DNA of 64,000 bases from Pseudomonas sp. 7SR1 (GCF_900156465.1 NZ_LT707064.1:3070501-3134500); one strand, 5' to 3'; positions 10,872 through 19,820 are shown, numbered from the stretch's first letter. The notes: generated by a model from the letters alone, not told the origin. Numbers and translations: made by a program.

Positions 10872-12478
10872 ACTCGATTTTCCTGCGCATCTATGGCGGC
10901 ATGTGCGCGGCGCTGGTGCTGGTGGCGGTGCTCGGGGTGCTGGCCCTGCACCTGCTCAACCAGACCCGCGCCGAACAATATCGCGAGCGCCTGGCCCACG
11001 GCACGTTTTCCCTGATGGCCGACAATCTGCGGCCGATGAACGATACCGAACGCCATCGCGCCCTGATGCTGTGGGGGCGCCTGCTGGGTATTCCCCTGGC
11101 ACTGCGGACCTTCGCCGAGACCGACCTCGACCTTGGCCAGCGCACCCGTGTGTTGCGTGGACAGGTACTGGTGGAACAGACCGGGCCCCATGCGGCTAAG
11201 GTCTATCGGTTGGTCAGTGATGGTGAGCAACTGATGCTGATGGGCGAGGTCCGCCAGATCAGCGAGCAACTGGCCCGGGCCACCATTTATCTGCTGGCCG
11301 ACGAACTGGTGCGCTACCCCGTGGCCGAGCAGCCCGAACGGCTTGCCCAGCTCAAGCAGGACAAGGGGTTCGGTTTCGATCTTCGACTGATGAGCGTCGA
11401 CCAGGTGGACATGGACGAAGACCAGCGTCGTCGTGTCACCGAAGGCGATACGGTGATGGCCCTGGGCAAGGACGGCGATTCGATCCGGGTATTCGCCGGC
11501 ATGGTCGGCACGCCCTGGGTGCTGGAGATCGGTCCGCTGTACCAGATGAACCCGTATCCACCGCAATGGCTGGTCTTGATCGCGGCGTTGGGGTTGAGCC
11601 TGATCGGGTTGATTGTCTATCTGCTGGTGCGCCAATTGGAGCGACGCCTGCGGGGCCTGGAGTCGGCCGCCACCCAGATCGCCCAAGGCAGCCTGGAAAC
11701 CCGAGTGCCGGCCCGGGGCGCCGACTCGGTGGGGCGACTGGCCGCGGCGTTCAACGGCATGGCCGAGCACCTGCAACAGTTGTTGGCAATCCAGCGCGAG
11801 CTGGTGCGAGCGGTGTCCCATGAACTGCGTACCCCGGTGGCGCGCCTGCGCTTCGGCCTGGAAATGCTCGGCAGTGCCACCACCGCCCAGGCCCGGGAAA
11901 AATACCTGGCGGGCATGGACCACGACATCGAGGACCTGGACCGGTTGGTGGACGAGATGTTGACCTATGCGCGACTGGAGCAGGGTTCGCCGGCACTGAA
12001 TTTCCAGCGCGTGGACCTCGATGCCCTGATCAATCAGGTGATCGAGGAACTGGGCCCGCTCAGGCCGGGTGTCACGGTGGAGCGGGGACTCTGCCTCTCT
12101 GCCGCCGATTGCGATGGCGCCTGGGTCGAGGCCGAGCCGCGGTTCCTGCACCGCGCCTTGCAGAACCTGGTGAGCAATGCCATGCGCCATGCCCGGTCAC
12201 GGGTGACGGTGAGTTACCAGGTGGGGCAGTTGCGCTGTCGGGTGGATGTCGAGGACGACGGTCCCGGCGTGCCTGAGGCGGCATGGGAGCGAGTGTTCAA
12301 GCCGTTCCTGCGTTTGGACGACAGTCGTGCCCGTGCTTCGGGTGGCCATGGGCTGGGGCTGTCGATCGTGCGGCGGATCATCCATTGGCATGACGGCCGG
12401 GCGCTGATCGGCAAGAGCAAGAGCCTGGGTGGCGCCTGTTTCAGCCTGAGCTGGCCGAGGCATCAGGACCGGTCTTGA
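10868..12478 (+). CDS. Sensor histidine kinase (RstB-like), partner of the 10149 regulator
   Basis: Inner-membrane sensor that would phosphorylate the preceding regulator. It is 536 aa from GTG overlapping the upstream stop. TM1 is about residues 8-29, followed by a periplasmic loop of about 200 residues; TM2 is about 234-254, then HAMP (255-307). The dimerisation/phospho-acceptor motif SHELRTP has His318. The C-terminal ATPase domain shows NLVSNAMRHA (N box), DDGPGV and GGHGLGLSIV (G boxes). The stimulus is unknown; the periplasmic loop shows no recognised ligand motif. Confidence 0.88.
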   Translation: MNSIFLRIYGGMCAALVLVAVLGVLALHLLNQTRAEQYRERLAHGTFSLMADNLRPMNDTERHRALMLWGRLLGIPLALRTFAETDLDLGQRTRVLRGQVLVEQTGPHAAKVYRLVSDGEQLMLMGEVRQISEQLARATIYLLADELVRYPVAEQPERLAQLKQDKGFGFDLRLMSVDQVDMDEDQRRRVTEGDTVMALGKDGDSIRVFAGMVGTPWVLEIGPLYQMNPYPPQWLVLIAALGLSLIGLIVYLLVRQLERRLRGLESAATQIAQGSLETRVPARGADSVGRLAAAFNGMAEHLQQLLAIQRELVRAVSHELRTPVARLRFGLEMLGSATTAQAREKYLAGMDHDIEDLDRLVDEMLTYARLEQGSPALNFQRVDLDALINQVIEELGPLRPGVTVERGLCLSAADCDGAWVEAEPRFLHRALQNLVSNAMRHARSRVTVSYQVGQLRCRVDVEDDGPGVPEAAWERVFKPFLRLDDSRARASGGHGLGLSIVRRIIHWHDGRALIGKSKSLGGACFSLSWPRHQDRS

Positions 12479-12523
12479 AGGGTGTGGCTGAGGTGGGCCG
12501 CTGTTGTGGACACTGCGCAAGGC

Positions 12524-13249
12524 TCAGGCCCTGATGCCCACCAGGCTCAACAACTGCGAATCCTTCACCCCAAACTGTGCCTGCAGCTCGCTGCCATGAC
12601 GCCACTGCTCCGAAAGGTCGGTCAGTAACCGTAGTCGCACCTGCCCATCCTGTGTCCACTCCAGTACCTCGGCATGCTCGAAATAAAAGCGCTTCCCGAC
12701 GATCGGATACAGCGCCTTGAACAGGCTTTCCTTGACCGAAAAGGTCAGGGTCACCAGCAATGCGCGGTCATCCTGCGGGGTGTTGGCCAGGCGCAGCAGC
12801 TCGGGCGGCGTGAGGATTTCGCCGGCCAGGCGCTCGGCGCGCTCGGGGTCGAGGAGGTTTTCCAGGTCCATGCCCAGGCCCTGCCAGTGTTCCTTGCGAG
12901 CGACGATGGCCGCCGCCCGGCCGGTGCTGTGGGTGATCGAGCCGCTGACATGGGCCGGCCACACAGGGGCGCGGTCTTCGCCGATGGCCGGCACGCAAGG
13001 CTGGCCATCCAGGCGGTGCAGGGCGGCCCGGGCGCAGATTCGCCCGGCAAGGAATTCGGCCTGGCGCTTGGGCACGGAGCGCTGGATGCTCGCGGGTGGC
13101 TCGATGGCGCTGCTGCGGAAATCGTCACTAGCCAGCAGCAACGGGTCGAAGCAGGTGCTCAGCAAGAAGGTGTCGGGCAGGATGTCGGGCAGCAGCCACC
13201 GGTCATCCAGAGGCGAGCAGCAGGCGGGCAGGGCGGGGAGTCGGTTCAT
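12524..13249 (-). CDS. pcpS: 4'-phosphopantetheinyl transferase (PcpS/EntD type)
   Basis: Transfers phosphopantetheine from CoA to a serine of carrier proteins in fatty-acid, siderophore or polyketide synthesis. It is 241 aa from ATG at 13249; ATG at 13258 is an alternative adding three residues, and neither has a strong ribosome site. Family motifs are present: GMDLEN (metal-binding Asp/Glu), FSVKESLFKALYP (Glu and Lys of the WxxKEA-like motif), and an N-terminal EntD-like segment (RQAEFLAGRICAR). A single such enzyme serves both primary and secondary metabolism in P. aeruginosa; whether the same holds here is inferred. Confidence 0.88.
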   Translation of the reverse strand: MNRLPALPACCSPLDDRWLLPDILPDTFLLSTCFDPLLLASDDFRSSAIEPPASIQRSVPKRQAEFLAGRICARAALHRLDGQPCVPAIGEDRAPVWPAHVSGSITHSTGRAAAIVARKEHWQGLGMDLENLLDPERAERLAGEILTPPELLRLANTPQDDRALLVTLTFSVKESLFKALYPIVGKRFYFEHAEVLEWTQDGQVRLRLLTDLSEQWRHGSELQAQFGVKDSQLLSLVGIRA

Positions 13250-13320
13250 GCCGGGCATTTTGCCGGGTTGGCCGCACGCTGGGTAGTAGGAACAGGGCAG
13301 TGTCCTGAGCGGGCAGGGCT

Positions 13321-13353
13321 TTTGTGGCGAGGGGGAAATCCCCCTCGCCACAA
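13321..13353. repeat. Mirror repeat of the GTGGCGAGGGG family
   Basis: Perfect arms TTTGTGGCGAGGGGG and CCCCCTCGCCACAAA around a short AAAT spacer, between the two minus-strand genes. It could also act as a terminator for the downstream-reading gene at 13364, but it lacks a T-run. Confidence 0.8.
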
Positions 13354-13363
13354 AGTGTGTATG

Positions 13364-14155
13364 TCAGCCAAAGATTTTCTTGAAGAACGACTGCATGTCC
13401 GCCCAGGACTTTTCATCGGCCTCCTTGTTGTAGCCGATATCCGGACCGCCGTGCTCGCCGTGGCTCAGACGGTCGGCGTCCGGGTTGCTGAAGCCATGCT
13501 TGGCGCCTTTGAGGCTGACGAATTGGTAGTCGGCACCGGCCTTGTCCATTTCGGTCTTGAACGCGGCGACGTTGTCTTCGGTGACCATGCTGTCCAGGGC
13601 GCCGTGCTCCACCAGGACCTTGGCCTTGACGCTGCCGGGCGTGGCCGGGGTGTTGGTCACCAGCGCGCCGTGGAAACTCACCACACCGGCCAGTGGCACG
13701 CCTTGGCGCGCCGCATCCAGTACCACCTTGCCGCCGAAGCAGTAGCCGATGGCGGCGAGTTTATCCGGATCGGTCTGGGGTTGTTTCTTCAACAGGTCCA
13801 GACCGGCCTGGAAGCGCGCACTGGCCGCCTTGCCGTCCTTGAGCGCCGCCTGCATGAAGGCCATGGCATCCTTGGGATGCTCGGTATTCTTGCCGTCGCC
13901 ATACATGTCGATGGCCAGGGCGCTGTAGCCCAGGCCCGCCAGGTCACGGGCACGGCGCTTGGCGTAATCGTTCAGCCCCCACCATTCGTGCACCACCACC
14001 ACTCCCGGGCGCGGCCCCTTGATGGCGTCGTCGTAGGCGTAATAGCCGATCAGCTTCGTGCCGTCGGCACTGGTGTAGGGAATCTCCTGGGTCTGGATGG
14101 CGGCGTGGCTCGCCCCGCTGAAAGCCAGAAGTAAGACAGCAAGTAACCTGCGCAT
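13364..14155 (-). CDS. Dienelactone hydrolase family protein, secreted
   Basis: Alpha/beta hydrolase of the dienelactone hydrolase group; the substrate is unknown. It is 263 aa from ATG at 14155, with GGAG before it, and begins with a cleavable signal peptide (MRRLLAVLLLAFSGASHA). The nucleophile elbow is GYCFGG, and Asp (GALDSM) and His (GAKHGF) complete a Cys-Asp-His triad. The signal peptide indicates a periplasmic location, unlike the cytoplasmic catabolic ClcD enzymes. It is divergent from oprH, whose PhoP-type repeats lie between the two. Confidence 0.87.
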   Translation of the reverse strand: MRRLLAVLLLAFSGASHAAIQTQEIPYTSADGTKLIGYYAYDDAIKGPRPGVVVVHEWWGLNDYAKRRARDLAGLGYSALAIDMYGDGKNTEHPKDAMAFMQAALKDGKAASARFQAGLDLLKKQPQTDPDKLAAIGYCFGGKVVLDAARQGVPLAGVVSFHGALVTNTPATPGSVKAKVLVEHGALDSMVTEDNVAAFKTEMDKAGADYQFVSLKGAKHGFSNPDADRLSHGEHGGPDIGYNKEADEKSWADMQSFFKKIFG

Positions 14156-14215
14156 GACGGATCTCCATGAAAGGTGGGTTTGCACGACAGTGAGACTGGA
14201 CACTCTAGCCGATTC

Positions 14216-14264
14216 GTTCAGCACTGGTTCAGAGAACGTTCAAGGGGTGTTCAGGGACCGTTGG
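14216..14264 (+). promoter_or_regulatory. Array of PhoP-type GTTCA direct repeats upstream of oprH
   Basis: GTTCA begins at 14216, 14227, 14238 and 14249, exactly every 11 bp; a degenerate fifth copy (GTTGG) is at 14260. PhoP binds direct hexamer repeats with 11-bp phasing as tandem dimers, so this reads as two PhoP boxes, placed immediately before the oprH-phoP-phoQ operon. Autoregulation of that operon by PhoP at low Mg2+ is established in P. aeruginosa. Confidence 0.82.
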
Positions 14265-14314
14265 TTAACGTGGCTTCGACTTCACCACACACCACGTTCC
14301 AGAGGAACCTGAAC

Positions 14315-14914
14315 ATGATCCGGATGAAAAAACTGCTGCTGGCTTTTACCGTCCTGGGCGCCAGCGCCATGGCCCATGCCGACGATAACTTCGCCAGCCT
14401 GACCCTCGGCCAGACCAGCGACAAGGTCAAGAAGTCCAGTGCCCTGGACCAGGCCCTGAACAATCCGAACGCCGACGGCGTGATCGGCAAGGACACCACC
14501 TATGGCCTGCGCCTGGGCAAGCAGAACGACCAGGGTCGCTACTACGCCACCTATGACAATGTCTCGGGCACCCACAACGGCATCAAATTGCGCCAGGAAA
14601 ACCTGCTGGGCAGCTACGATGTGTTCTATCCGGTCACCGGCAGTACCAAACTGTTCGGTGGCGGCACGGCGGGCCTGACCAAGCTGACCCAGGATTCTCC
14701 CGGTTTCAGCCGCGACAGCGACATCGGCTACGCAGTAGGCTTGCAGGCGGGCGTCTTGCAGCAGGTTTCGAAGAACGCTTCGGTGGAACTGGGTTACCGT
14801 TACCTGCGCAGCAACGCCAGCACCGAGATGAGCCCGCACGGTGGCGACAAGGTGGGGTCGCTGGACCTGACCAGCAGCGCCCAGACCTACCTGTCGGCCA
14901 ACTACACGTTCTAA
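14315..14914 (+). CDS. oprH: PhoP/Q-controlled outer membrane protein OprH
   Basis: Small outer-membrane beta-barrel that binds lipopolysaccharide and replaces Mg2+ in bridging it when Mg2+ is scarce. It is 199 aa from ATG at 14315 with AGAGGAAC upstream. The signal peptide is about 1-23 (ending AMAHA), followed by alternating barrel strands and a terminal aromatic residue (YLSANYTF) typical of outer-membrane export. Motifs match OprH: GRYYATY, KLRQENLLGSYD, ASTEMSPHGGDK. It is followed by phoP 101 bp downstream, across a hairpin at 14935-14960. Confidence 0.93.
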   Translation: MIRMKKLLLAFTVLGASAMAHADDNFASLTLGQTSDKVKKSSALDQALNNPNADGVIGKDTTYGLRLGKQNDQGRYYATYDNVSGTHNGIKLRQENLLGSYDVFYPVTGSTKLFGGGTAGLTKLTQDSPGFSRDSDIGYAVGLQAGVLQQVSKNASVELGYRYLRSNASTEMSPHGGDKVGSLDLTSSAQTYLSANYTF

Positions 14915-14934
14915 GCGGGCGAGGATCGCGCGCC

Positions 14935-14960
14935 GCCGGATCGAGCGAAGACGATCCGGC
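14935..14960 (+). terminator. Hairpin in the oprH-phoP gap (attenuator-like)
   Basis: GCCGGATCG / CGATCCGGC stem with an 8-base loop, no T-run. It could reduce read-through from the abundant oprH message into phoPQ or stabilise the oprH 3' end. Confidence 0.55.
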
Positions 14961-15015
14961 GCCTCGTCGAGGTGTGTCGCGCTGGATTGTTTGATTCTGC
15001 CTGGGGAAAGGCTCC

Positions 15016-15693
15016 ATGAAATTACTGGTCGTCGAAGACGAAGCGTTATTGCGTCACCACCTGCATACCCGCCTGACCGACAGCGGCCATGTGGTGCAGG
15101 CCGTGGTCAATGCCGAAGAGGCGCTGTACCAGGTCCGTGAATTCAATCATGACCTGGCGGTGATCGACCTGGGTCTGCCGGGCATCAGCGGCCTGGAGCT
15201 GATCCGCCGGTTGCGCGCCCAGGACAAGACATTCCCTGTCCTGATCCTCACGGCTCGCGGTAACTGGCAGGACAAGGTCGAAGGCCTGGCCGCCGGGGCG
15301 GATGACTACGTGGTCAAGCCGTTCCAGTTCGAGGAGCTGGAGGCTCGCTTGAACGCCCTGTTGCGTCGTTCCAGCGGCTTTACCCAGTCGACCATCACCG
15401 CCGGTCCGCTGTTGCTCGACCTCAATCGCAAGCAGGCGTCCCTGGGGGATGAGCCGCTGGCATTGACCGCCTATGAGTACCGCATCCTGGAATACCTGAT
15501 GCGCCATCACCAGCAGGTGGTGGCCAAGGATCGCCTGATGGAGCAGCTTTATCCCGATGATGGCGAACGCGATCCCAATGTCATCGAGGTGCTGGTGGGG
15601 CGGCTGCGCCGCAAGCTGGAGGCGCCCGCCGGCTTCAAGCCAATCGACACGGTGCGTGGCCTGGGCTACCTGTTCAACGAGCGCTGCCAGTGA
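15016..15693 (+). CDS. phoP: Response regulator PhoP
   Basis: OmpR-family activator responding to low Mg2+ and cationic peptides through PhoQ. It is 225 aa. The receiver domain has VEDE (6-9), Asp51 (VIDLGLPG) and the Lys of DDYVVKPF; the C-terminal winged helix runs about 130-222 and ends GLGYLFNE. AAAGG upstream of ATG at 15016 is a good ribosome site. Second gene of oprH-phoP-phoQ; the stop overlaps the phoQ GTG. Its probable target repeats lie upstream of oprH. Confidence 0.94.
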   Translation: MKLLVVEDEALLRHHLHTRLTDSGHVVQAVVNAEEALYQVREFNHDLAVIDLGLPGISGLELIRRLRAQDKTFPVLILTARGNWQDKVEGLAAGADDYVVKPFQFEELEARLNALLRRSSGFTQSTITAGPLLLDLNRKQASLGDEPLALTAYEYRILEYLMRHHQQVVAKDRLMEQLYPDDGERDPNVIEVLVGRLRRKLEAPAGFKPIDTVRGLGYLFNERCQ

Positions 15694-17036
15694 TTCGTTC
15701 GCTTCGACTGCGCTTGATGCTGGCCGCCATGACCCTGGCGGTGCTGTTCATGCTGGCGCTGCTGCCGGCCATGCAAGGCGCGTTCAGCCTGGCCTTGCAG
15801 GAGTCCATCGAGCAACGCCTGGCCTCGGACGTGACCACGCTGATTTCCGCCGCCCGAGTGGAAAACAATCGATTGAAGATGCCGGAACAACTGCCGGACG
15901 AACGCTTCAACCTCGCCGACGCCCGCCTGCTGGGCTACATCTACGACCGCGATGGGCGGCTGGTCTGGCGGTCGAAGGCCACCCGCGAGGAAAACATCAA
16001 CTACGCGCCACGCTACGACGGCCAGGGCAACCAGTTCGCGCGTATCCGCGAAAACGACGGCCAGGAGTTCTTCGTCTATGACGTCGAGATCAAGCTGCTC
16101 GGTGGCCAGAACGCGGCGTTCAGCATCGTTACCCTGCAACCGGTTCGTGATTACGAGGTGACCCTGCAGGGGCTGCGGGACAACCTCTACCTGGGCTTCG
16201 GTGCCGCGCTGCTGGTGCTGCTGGCACTGTTGTGGATCGGCCTGACCTGGGGCCTGCGGGCGCTGCGACGCCTGAGCCAGGAACTGGACGAAATCGAAAG
16301 CGGGGCGCGGGAAAGCCTCAGTACCGAACACCCTCGGGAACTGCTGCGCCTGACGGGCTCCCTCAACCGCCTGTTGCACAGCGAACGGGAGCAGCGCAGC
16401 CGTTACCGTGACTCCCTCGACGACCTGGCCCACAGCCTCAAGACCCCCCTGGCGGTGTTGCAGGGCGTCAGCGAAGACATGGCCCGGCGCCCGGAAGACC
16501 GTGGCCAGGCCTGGGTGCTGCAGACCCAGATCGAGCGCATGAGCCAGCAGATCGGTTTCCAGTTGCAGCGCGCCAGCTTGCGCAAGAGCGGGCTGGTACG
16601 CCACCAGGTGCGCCTGCGCCCGGTGTTGCAAAGCCTGTGCGACACCCTGGACAAGGTCTACCGCGACAAGCGGGTCAATGTCGCGTTCGAACTGCCGGAA
16701 CAGTGCCACGTGCCGATCGAGCAGGGAGCCTTGCTGGAGATGCTTGGCAACCTTCTGGAGAACGCTTATCGGCTATGCCTGGAGCAGGTGCGTGTCAGCG
16801 TGCACCAGGTCCTCGGCGGCATGGAGCTGTGTGTCGAGGACGACGGACCGGGTGTGCCGCCGGATCAACGTGCACGGATTCTCCAGCGTGGCGAGCGGCT
16901 GGACCGCCAGCATCCGGGGCAGGGGATCGGTCTGGCGGTGGTCAAGGACATCATCGAAAGCTACAACGCGCGCCTGACCCTGGGGGATTCGGAACTGGGC
17001 GGGGCGGCGTTCCGGATTCATTTCCCGTTGGTTTGA
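15690..17036 (+). CDS. phoQ: Sensor histidine kinase PhoQ
   Basis: Inner-membrane sensor of divalent cations that controls PhoP. It is 448 aa from GTG overlapping the phoP stop. TM1 is about 7-28, then a periplasmic domain (30-165) with several acidic residues, TM2 about 168-188, and a linker. The dimerisation motif is DLAHSLKTPL with His248, and the ATPase lobe has NLLENAYRL, DDGPGV and GQGIGLAVV. The length is normal for pseudomonad PhoQ. Confidence 0.93.
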   Translation: MIRSLRLRLMLAAMTLAVLFMLALLPAMQGAFSLALQESIEQRLASDVTTLISAARVENNRLKMPEQLPDERFNLADARLLGYIYDRDGRLVWRSKATREENINYAPRYDGQGNQFARIRENDGQEFFVYDVEIKLLGGQNAAFSIVTLQPVRDYEVTLQGLRDNLYLGFGAALLVLLALLWIGLTWGLRALRRLSQELDEIESGARESLSTEHPRELLRLTGSLNRLLHSEREQRSRYRDSLDDLAHSLKTPLAVLQGVSEDMARRPEDRGQAWVLQTQIERMSQQIGFQLQRASLRKSGLVRHQVRLRPVLQSLCDTLDKVYRDKRVNVAFELPEQCHVPIEQGALLEMLGNLLENAYRLCLEQVRVSVHQVLGGMELCVEDDGPGVPPDQRARILQRGERLDRQHPGQGIGLAVVKDIIESYNARLTLGDSELGGAAFRIHFPLV

Positions 17037-17078
17037 CTGGGGTTGGGCGTGGTTGCTGCCGCCGCCCATCTGTCCTGC

Positions 17079-18077
17079 TCAATTGTCCTGTTCCCGATAG
17101 GCCCCCGGCGTCACCCCCGTCCACTTCTTGAAAGCCCGGTGAAACGCCGACGGTTCGGAAAAACCCAACTGCTCGGCGATCTGCTGCAACGACAGGTCCG
17201 CGCGGCCCAGATGGTAGATGGCGATATCCCGCCGCAGGTGGTCCTTGAGCTCCTGGAAGCTGGTGCCTTCCTCGCGCAAGTGCCGACGCAGTGTCTGGGG
17301 GCTGATGTGCAGATGAGCGGCTACGGTGTCCAGGTCCGGCCAGCGAGCGGTGTCGCGGCTGAGCAGGCGACGCAGTTGGCTGCTCAAGCTGTGTCCGTCG
17401 TCCGGGCGCGACAGCAGGTCGGCAGGGGAACGTTCGAGAAAGCGCTTGAGAGTCCGTTCATCCTGGAGCAGCGGCATGTCCAGGTAGCGGCTGTGGAACG
17501 ACAGGCTGCTGTGAGGTGCGTCGAACACCACGGGACAAGGGAACAGCAAATCGTACTCGGCCCCATGGGCAGGCCTGGGGTAGCCGAAAGTGGCCTGTTC
17601 CAGGCCGATCCGCTGGCCGATCAGCCAACTGCCAAGGCGGTGCCAGACCACCAGCAGGCTCTCGGTGAGGAAGTGGTCCGGGTCCCAAAGGGTCGAGTCG
17701 TCCAGCACCAGGCGCACCCGTTCACCTTCCGCCAGCAAGGTCAGGCCCGGCGCATCCGGGAACAGGCTGTAGAACAGCAGGCCGCGCTGCAGGGCGCTGC
17801 CCAGGTTACGGCAGTGGATCAACGCATGACACATCATGGCGAAGGTCCCGGGCTTGCTGCGAGCCTTGCCGAAACCCAGGTATTCATCGCCCATCGCCAG
17901 CCACAGCGCCTGCAGCAGGCGAGCGAACTGCTCTGGCGCGAGGCGCGCCCGCGGCTCGTCCAGAAGCTCGGGACTGATACCCAGTTGTTGCAGCAGGGGG
18001 AAATAGTCGAACCCTTGTCGGCGCGCGCCCCCCAGGGCGGCGCGGGCGAAATGGCTGGCGATCGTGCGTTGGCGCAT
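17079..18077 (-). CDS. AraC-family transcriptional regulator (OruR/ArgR-like arrangement)
   Basis: DNA-binding regulator of unknown effector. It is 332 aa from ATG at 18077 (GGATGG upstream); ATG at 18086 three codons earlier is equally possible. The N-terminal Arabinose_bd-type domain (about 1-220) is of the kind that binds amino acids or related ligands in pseudomonads. The C-terminal AraC pair of helix-turn-helices covers about 235-330, including VAAHLHISPQTLRRHL and IAEQLGFSEPSAFHRAFKKWTG. It is divergent from dctA, and 334 bp of shared upstream DNA contain the palindromes and sigma-54 promoter. It may also bind there; this is an inference. Confidence 0.85.
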   Translation of the reverse strand: MRQRTIASHFARAALGGARRQGFDYFPLLQQLGISPELLDEPRARLAPEQFARLLQALWLAMGDEYLGFGKARSKPGTFAMMCHALIHCRNLGSALQRGLLFYSLFPDAPGLTLLAEGERVRLVLDDSTLWDPDHFLTESLLVVWHRLGSWLIGQRIGLEQATFGYPRPAHGAEYDLLFPCPVVFDAPHSSLSFHSRYLDMPLLQDERTLKRFLERSPADLLSRPDDGHSLSSQLRRLLSRDTARWPDLDTVAAHLHISPQTLRRHLREEGTSFQELKDHLRRDIAIYHLGRADLSLQQIAEQLGFSEPSAFHRAFKKWTGVTPGAYREQDN

Positions 18078-18132
18078 GGCATCCATCCGTTTGTCAGGCG
18101 CTCGATGGTAGCAGGGCGATCCGGCTCGACAA

Positions 18133-18187
18133 GGCGGATATCCGCCAAATCCCGGAACGTCAGCTGGCCGGTGGGCGGAAATCCGCC
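18133..18187. promoter_or_regulatory. Twin palindromes upstream of dctA (probable enhancer-binding sites)
   Basis: GGCGGATATCCGCC (18133-18146) and GGCGGAAATCCGCC (18174-18187): the same 6-bp arms, with centres 41 bp apart, close to four helical turns. They lie about 80-130 bp upstream of a sigma-54 promoter, where a DctD-type activator would be expected. An alternative is an operator of the divergent AraC-family gene. Confidence 0.65.
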
Positions 18188-18265
18188 ACCTTAAACGGCG
18201 TCGTTTAGTTTTCGAATATTCATGAAACCCGTCTGCCATGCTGGCTGTAGGGCATTTCGCAAAAA

Positions 18266-18281
18266 TGGCACGCGCCTTGCG
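18266..18281 (+). promoter_or_regulatory. Sigma-54 promoter of dctA
   Basis: TGGCAC-N5-TTGCG matches the RpoN -24/-12 consensus, about 130 bp before the dctA ATG. C4-dicarboxylate transporter genes in pseudomonads are commonly RpoN-dependent through DctB/DctD. Confidence 0.82.
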
Positions 18282-18410
18282 ATGCATTGGGTAGGTCTGC
18301 AGCGTGCAGCCGACAAAACAAATCCCTCCAGTGCAGGAGGGTTCGCAAAGTTGAGGTTTCGTGGGCGACAGGTGGATGTTGTCACGCGGGACGCTTGAGG
18401 AAAGTTTGCC

Positions 18411-19763
18411 ATGACGACTCGTCAGCCCTTGTACAAATCCCTGTATTTCCAGGTGATCGTAGCCATTGCCATCGGTATTTTGCTCGGCCACTTCTACCCG
18501 CAGACCGGTGTAGCCCTCAAGCCGTTCGGTGACGGGTTCATCAAACTGATCAAAATGGTCATCGCCCCGATCATCTTCTGTACCGTTGTCAGCGGCATCG
18601 GCGGCATGCAGAACATGAAGTCGGTCGGCAAGACCGGCGGTTATGCGCTGCTGTACTTTGAAATCGTCTCCACCATCGCCTTGCTGATCGGCCTGGTCGT
18701 GGTCAACGTCGTGCAACCGGGCAACGGCATGCACATCGACGTGTCGACCCTGGACACCAGCAAGATCGCCGGTTTCATCAGCGCTGGTAAAGACCAGAGC
18801 ATCGTTGCCTTCATCCTCAACGTGATCCCGAACACCATCGTCGGTGCGTTCGCCAACGGCGACATCCTGCAAGTGCTGATGTTCTCGGTGCTCTTCGGTT
18901 TCGCCCTGCATCGCCTGGGTGCCTATGGCAAGCCGGTGCTGGACTTCATCGATCGTTTCGCCCACGTGATGTTCATCATCATCAACATGATCATGAAACT
19001 GGCTCCCATCGGTGCCTTCGGTGCCATGGCGTTCACCATCGGTGCCTACGGTGTCGGCTCGCTGGTGCAACTGGGCCAGCTGATGATCTGCTTCTACATC
19101 ACTTGCGTCGTGTTCGTCCTGGTGGTGCTGGGCGCCATCTGCCGCGCCCACGGTTTCAGTGTCATCAAGCTGATTCGCTACATCCGTGAAGAGCTGTTGA
19201 TCGTACTGGGTACTTCCTCCTCGGAATCGGCCCTGCCACGCATGCTGATCAAGATGGAGCGCCTGGGCGCCAAGAAATCTGTCGTAGGCCTGGTGATCCC
19301 GACTGGCTACTCCTTCAACCTCGACGGTACCTCGATCTACCTGACCATGGCGGCAGTGTTCATCGCCCAGGCCACCGACACCCCGATGGACCTGACCCAC
19401 CAGATCACCCTGCTGCTGGTGTTGCTGTTGTCGTCCAAGGGGGCGGCTGGCGTGACCGGTAGCGGCTTCATCGTACTGGCGGCCACCCTGTCGGCCGTGG
19501 GTCACCTGCCGGTGGCCGGCCTGGCGCTGATCCTGGGTATCGACCGCTTCATGTCCGAAGCCCGCGCCCTGACCAACCTGGTGGGCAATGCCGTTGCCAC
19601 CGTCGTGGTTGCCAAGTGGGTGAAGGAACTGGACGAAGACCAGCTGCAGACCGAACTGGCTTCCGGTGGTCGTGGCATCTCCGAAGTACGTGAAGATGAC
19701 GAGCAGATCGCGGCGGCGCAGATTGCAGCGGCCGAGTCCTCTGCTCCAGGCGCTGTGAAGTAA
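18411..19763 (+). CDS. dctA: C4-dicarboxylate transporter DctA
   Basis: Inner-membrane symporter for succinate, fumarate and malate. It is 450 aa with eight or so transmembrane segments plus re-entrant hairpins. The dicarboxylate/amino-acid:cation symporter motifs are visible: [13 protein letters not shown] (serine-rich hairpin), [14 protein letters not shown] (cation and substrate site) and [17 protein letters not shown] at 18411 is preceded by AGGAAAG. The hydrophilic tail (after about residue 410) is Ala/Glu-rich and typical of DctA. Its terminator at 19781-19800 is directly abutted by an IS110 element. Confidence 0.95.
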   Translation: MTTRQPLYKSLYFQVIVAIAIGILLGHFYPQTGVALKPFGDGFIKLIKMVIAPIIFCTVVSGIGGMQNMKSVGKTGGYALLYFEIVSTIALLIGLVVVNVVQPGNGMHIDVSTLDTSKIAGFISAGKDQSIVAFILNVIPNTIVGAFANGDILQVLMFSVLFGFALHRLGAYGKPVLDFIDRFAHVMFIIINMIMKLAPIGAFGAMAFTIGAYGVGSLVQLGQLMICFYITCVVFVLVVLGAICRAHGFSVIKLIRYIREELLIVLGTSSSESALPRMLIKMERLGAKKSVVGLVIPTGYSFNLDGTSIYLTMAAVFIAQATDTPMDLTHQITLLLVLLLSSKGAAGVTGSGFIVLAATLSAVGHLPVAGLALILGIDRFMSEARALTNLVGNAVATVVVAKWVKELDEDQLQTELASGGRGISEVREDDEQIAAAQIAAAESSAPGAVK

Positions 19764-19780
19764 GCTTCAACTGCAATAAA

Positions 19781-19800
19781 AAACCCGCTTCGGCGGGTTT
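19781..19800 (+). terminator. dctA terminator, apparently cut by the IS insertion
   Basis: AAACCCGC-TTCG-GCGGGTTT hairpin, but only three T remain before the sequence changes to AATGAG. The missing T-run reappears at 21011-21016 after the transposase gene, preceded by the same GGG. That suggests the element interrupted the T-tract. Confidence 0.75.
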
Positions 19801-19820
19801 AATGAGATGGTCAGCCTGAC

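Noticed and set aside
13694..13706. TGGCACGCCTTGGC inside the dienelactone hydrolase gene as a sigma-54 promoter
   Set aside because: The spacing between the GG and GC elements is wrong, and it lies within a coding region on the antisense side.
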